A stretch of 8,696 nucleotides of DNA from DATFWC01 sp045801465 (GTDB lineage: Bacteria; Pseudomonadota; Alphaproteobacteria; Rhizobiales; Xanthobacteraceae). The notes below the pieces were generated by a model. It was given only the letters and a program-made list of their open reading frames with translations, was not told where the DNA came from and searched no databases. The position numbers and the translations under genes were made by a program. The stretch is taken from NCBI GenBank assembly GCA_045801465.1, contig JBJMSU010000203.1, positions 1 through 8,696 of the forward strand, in the 5' to 3' direction. Numbering within the stretch: position 1 is the first letter of the stretch; the number at the start of each line of letters is the position of its first letter. Of the stretch, positions 6,128 through 8,696 are shown one piece after another.

Positions 6128-6493
6128 ATGAAAACTTGCCTGGTGGTCGACGACTCCAGCGTCATCCGCAAGGTGGCGCGGCGGATTCTCGAGGGACTGA
6201 ACTTCAAGATCAGCGAGGCCGAGGACGGTCAGCAGGCGCTCGACGAATGCAAGCGCGAGATGCCCGACGGCGTCCTGCTGGACTGGAACATGCCGGTGAT
6301 GGACGGCTATGAGTTTCTCAAGGCGTTGCGCCGAATGCCTGAAGGCGATCGGCCGAAAGTGGTGTTCTGCACGACCGAGACCGACGTGGTTCACATCGCT
6401 CGTGCGCTCCACGCCGGCGCCAACGAGTACATCATGAAGCCGTTCGATCGGGAGATCGTCGAAGCCAAGTTCCAAGAGGTCGGGCTGATCTAG
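6128..6493 (+). CDS. cheY: Single-domain response regulator CheY
   Basis: A 121-residue receiver with no output domain. Conserved residues are present: the acidic pair Asp8/Asp9 (LVVDDS), phospho-acceptor Asp52 in LDWNMPVMDG (51-60), Thr82/Thr83 in VFCTTET, and Lys104 in IMKPF. The Asp-Trp-Asn-Met-Pro signature around the acceptor is typical of CheY, and the placement between cheW and cheB supports the role. It should receive phosphate from CheA His44 and act on the flagellar switch or another target; the target cannot be read from this window. The start ATG follows GGGGAG (6113-6118) at 9 nt. Gaps are 60 bp after cheW and 53 bp before cheB, with no terminator seen. A DivK-like signalling role with ChpT or CckA is a less likely alternative. 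Confidence 0.93.
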   Translation: MKTCLVVDDSSVIRKVARRILEGLNFKISEAEDGQQALDECKREMPDGVLLDWNMPVMDGYEFLKALRRMPEGDRPKVVFCTTETDVVHIARALHAGANEYIMKPFDREIVEAKFQEVGLI

Positions 6494-6546
6494 TCCGCCT
6501 CTCGTCTCCCGCGTTCATTGTCGCGTTTGTTCAGAGTTGCGTATCA

Positions 6547-7740
6547 ATGGGCCTCGCCGTTCCCGCCGCATGCCCTGCCTTCGTTTCCGGGCAGGATCCG
6601 ATCCGCGTCATGGTGGTCGACGACGCGGTCGTGGTGCGCGGTTTAGTCTCGCGCTGGATCGAGGAGGAGCCCGGGCTTCAGGTCGTCGCTTCGCTGCGCA
6701 CGGGCCGACAGGCGGTCGACCAGGTCGAGCGTGCCAATCCGGACGTCGTCATCCTCGACGTGGAGATGCCCGAGCTCGACGGGCTCTCGGCGCTGCCGCT
6801 CCTGCTGGAGAAAAAGCGCGATCTCGTCGTCATCATGGCGTCGACCCTGACTCGACGCAACGCGGAGGTCAGCCTCAAGGCGCTCTCGTTCGGCGCCGCC
6901 GATTACATCCCCAAGCCCGGAAGCAACCGCGAAGTCACGACGTCGGCCAGCTTTCGCCGCGAGCTGATTGAAAAAATTCGCCAGCTTGGAGGCCGTCACC
7001 GGCGCCGCCGCGAGGGTGTCCAGGGGCGCCGAACAGTCACCGAACCGCCGAGCCGAGCGGCGGTCGAGGCGCGGGGAGGCATCGAAACCTCCGCCGTCAT
7101 CGCCTCCATTCCGGCTGCACAGCCGACCGTCAAGCTGCGTCCATTCTCGACCATTATGCCGCGCGTGCTGCTGATCGGCTCCTCCACCGGCGGACCGCAG
7201 GCATTGACCTCGCTGGTCTCGCGCCTGACCCCCATCATCGATCGCGCTCCCGTGCTGATCACGCAGCACATGCCCCCCACGTTCACGACCATCCTGGCGG
7301 AGCATCTGGCGCGCGCGAGCAGGCGTCCGGCGCGCGAGCCTGCCGACGGCGAGCCAATCACGGCGGCCACGATTTTTCTCGCGCCAGGCGGCCGCCATAT
7401 GCGTGTCGTGCGGCGCCAGGGCCAGCCCGTGATCGCGCTCGATGACGGACCACCGGTCAACTTTTGCAAGCCTGCGGTCGACCCGCTGTTCCAGTCAGCT
7501 AGCGAGATCTGGAGCAACGCCATTCTGGCGTTGATCTTGACCGGCATGGGCCACGACGGGACGCAGGGAGCCGCGACGATCGTCGCCCATGGCGGCAGCG
7601 TCATCGCCCAGGACGAGGCGACCAGCGTGGTTTGGGGCATGCCGGGTTCGGCCGCCAATGCCGGGCTCTGTTCGGCCGTGCTGCCGATCGATCAGATCGC
7701 TCCCAAAGTGGTGCGTTTGTTCCAGGGAGACCGGGCGTGA
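6547..7740 (+). CDS. cheB: Chemotaxis protein-glutamate methylesterase/deamidase CheB
   Basis: A 397-residue two-domain enzyme. The N-terminal receiver (about 19-124) has Asp25/26 (VMVVDDAV), phospho-acceptor Asp71 in LDVEMPELDG, Ser99/Thr100 and Lys123 in IPKP. A basic linker follows (about 145-200, with HRRRR at 151-155). The C-terminal methylesterase (about 203-393) carries the catalytic triad: Ser213 in GSSTGG (211-216), His241 in QHMPP, and Asp337 in LTGMGHDGT (331-339). It removes methyl groups from receptor glutamates and can deamidate glutamines, and it is activated by CheA phosphotransfer. The start ATG has no convincing Shine-Dalgarno (only GAG about 10 nt away), but the next in-frame ATG (residue 22) would cut into the first receiver strand. 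The 3' end overlaps cheR by GTGA. Confidence 0.95.
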   Translation: MGLAVPAACPAFVSGQDPIRVMVVDDAVVVRGLVSRWIEEEPGLQVVASLRTGRQAVDQVERANPDVVILDVEMPELDGLSALPLLLEKKRDLVVIMASTLTRRNAEVSLKALSFGAADYIPKPGSNREVTTSASFRRELIEKIRQLGGRHRRRREGVQGRRTVTEPPSRAAVEARGGIETSAVIASIPAAQPTVKLRPFSTIMPRVLLIGSSTGGPQALTSLVSRLTPIIDRAPVLITQHMPPTFTTILAEHLARASRRPAREPADGEPITAATIFLAPGGRHMRVVRRQGQPVIALDDGPPVNFCKPAVDPLFQSASEIWSNAILALILTGMGHDGTQGAATIVAHGGSVIAQDEATSVVWGMPGSAANAGLCSAVLPIDQIAPKVVRLFQGDRA

Positions 7741-8585
7741 CCCCTCTCGATTATGACTACCTGCGGAAGCTGCTCAAGGACCGCTCGGGTCTGACCCTGT
7801 CGGCCGACAAGCAATACCTGGTCGAAAGCCGGCTCCTGCCGGTCGCGCGCAAGGCGGGGGTGGAGGGTCTCGGCGGCCTGGTGCAGAAACTCAAGTCGTC
7901 TGGCGCCGAGCCGCTCATCGTCGAAGTCGTCGAGGCGATGACCACCAACGAGTCCTTCTTCTTTCGCGACAAGATCCCGTTCGACCACTTCCGTAACGCC
8001 ATCATGCCGGCGCTGCTGGCAAGCCGTGCAGGCCAACGCCAGATTCGCATCTGGTGCGCGGCGGCCTCCACCGGCCAGGAGCCTTATTCACTTGCGATCT
8101 GCCTCAAGGAAATGGCGAGCGAGCTTGCCGGCTGGCGCATCGAGATCCTCGGGACCGATCTCTCGATGGAGGTCCTGGAGAAAGCCAAAGCCGGCATCTA
8201 CAGCCAGTTCGAGGTGCAGCGCGGGCTGCCGATTCAGATGCTGGTCAAGCATTTCACGCAAGTCGGTGAGATGTGGCAGATCGCCCCCGAACTGCGCGCC
8301 ATCGTGCAATACAAGCCGCTCAATTTGCTGCACAATTTCTCGCAGCTCGGCGCCTTCGACGTGGTGTTCTGCCGCAACGTGCTGATCTATTTCGATCAGC
8401 CGACCAAGACGAAGATCCTTGAGAAGATCAGCCGCGTGATGCCGCACGACGGCGTGCTCTATCTCGGCGGCGCCGAGACGGTGCTCGGCGTCACCGACAA
8501 GTTCGCGCCCATGCCGAGCCAGCGCGGCATCTACGTCCACGCCGCCCAAGCCGTCATCGAGCAGAAGAAGGCCGTCGGCGCCTGA
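7737..8585 (+). CDS. cheR: Chemotaxis protein-glutamate O-methyltransferase CheR
   Basis: A 282-residue SAM-dependent methyltransferase that methylates receptor glutamates. The N-terminal helical domain (1-75) begins TPLDYDYLRKLLKDRSGL and leads into TTNESFFFRD (69-78). The SAM-binding motif I is IWCAAASTGQEPYSLAI (105-121), the next motif is ILGTDLS (137-143), and FCRNVLIYFD (211-220) is the family signature near the C-terminal end of the fold. The GTG start at 7737 is chosen because it overlaps the cheB stop (GTGA), has AGGGAG (7724-7729) at 7 nt, and gives the family's normal N-terminus. Upstream in-frame sequence from 7632 lies inside cheB and lacks homology features. Translational coupling with cheB is likely, pairing the two opposing adaptation enzymes. 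No TPR or other C-terminal extension is present. Confidence 0.95.
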   Translation: MTPLDYDYLRKLLKDRSGLTLSADKQYLVESRLLPVARKAGVEGLGGLVQKLKSSGAEPLIVEVVEAMTTNESFFFRDKIPFDHFRNAIMPALLASRAGQRQIRIWCAAASTGQEPYSLAICLKEMASELAGWRIEILGTDLSMEVLEKAKAGIYSQFEVQRGLPIQMLVKHFTQVGEMWQIAPELRAIVQYKPLNLLHNFSQLGAFDVVFCRNVLIYFDQPTKTKILEKISRVMPHDGVLYLGGAETVLGVTDKFAPMPSQRGIYVHAAQAVIEQKKAVGA

Positions 8586-8696
8586 CGCGCGACGCTATCG
8601 GACCGTCCGGGACTTCGGCAGCGGGCAAGCGTGACCGTGACTTGGCTTGGGAACGCCGTCCGCACCGCTGCTCGCGCGCGAGATCGACCACCGCGC
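8586..8696. other. Downstream flank of cheR without a supportable gene
   Basis: Between the cheR stop and the window edge I see no start with a ribosome-binding site and no recognisable protein on either strand. A minus-strand frame entering from the right ends at a stop at about 8597-8599, with a low-complexity, unrecognised tail, and could be the end of a convergent gene. No clear terminator hairpin with a T-run is seen. Confidence 0.4.

Noticed and set aside
7632..7736. A 35-codon upstream extension of cheR
   Set aside because: It lies wholly in the cheB coding sequence in another frame. GTG 7737 with its ribosome-binding site gives the family N-terminus.
8597..8696. End of a convergent minus-strand gene at the right edge
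   Set aside because: A frame stays open from the edge to a stop near 8597, but at about 33 codons with no recognisable sequence it cannot be told apart from chance.

Overview
The window is GC-rich, densely coded DNA of an alphaproteobacterium, most likely of the order Hyphomicrobiales/Rhizobiales (a Bradyrhizobium/Rhodopseudomonas/Xanthobacteraceae-like organism). The placement rests on a DUF1134/EipA-type periplasmic protein, a ChpT-type histidine phosphotransferase, and a CheA with two CheW-like domains and a C-terminal receiver. These are lineage-typical proteins recognised by eye; no search was run.

Layout. Positions 1-443 (minus) hold the 5' part of an EipA/DUF1134 gene that runs off the left edge. 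A 102-bp divergent region separates it from an exported YHS-domain protein (546-1049, plus). That gene converges, with a 16-bp gap, on a CysQ-type 3'(2'),5'-bisphosphate nucleotidase (about 1066-1977, minus). Divergent from cysQ begins a plus-strand block that fills the rest of the window: chpT (2016-2669), a 248-bp leader, cheA (2918-5575), cheW (5585-6067), cheY (6128-6493), cheB (6547-7740) and cheR (7737-8585). The last 111 bp hold no gene that I can support.

How the genes work together. CheA, CheW, CheY, CheB and CheR are a complete chemosensory core: kinase, coupling protein, output regulator, and the methylesterase/methyltransferase adaptation pair. No chemoreceptor, CheD or CheX/CheZ-type phosphatase is present in the window. 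Gaps from cheA to cheR are 9, 60 and 53 bp, then a 4-bp GTGA overlap, so one transcript is likely. The most interesting feature is chpT directly upstream. ChpT is best known as the shuttle that carries phosphate from CckA to CtrA/CpdR in the cell-cycle relay. Here it lies next to a CheA that has its own receiver domain, so a kinase, a receiver and a phosphotransferase are encoded side by side. A route from chemosensory input into the ChpT/CtrA network is possible, but this is inference from gene order and domain content.

Regulatory candidates are a 12-bp palindrome within a plausible promoter spacer upstream of chpT, an ATTTCC/GGAAAT inverted repeat in the cheA leader, and isolated TTAA half-sites of the kind bound by CtrA. 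No RNA gene, CRISPR array, mobile element or pseudogene was seen.
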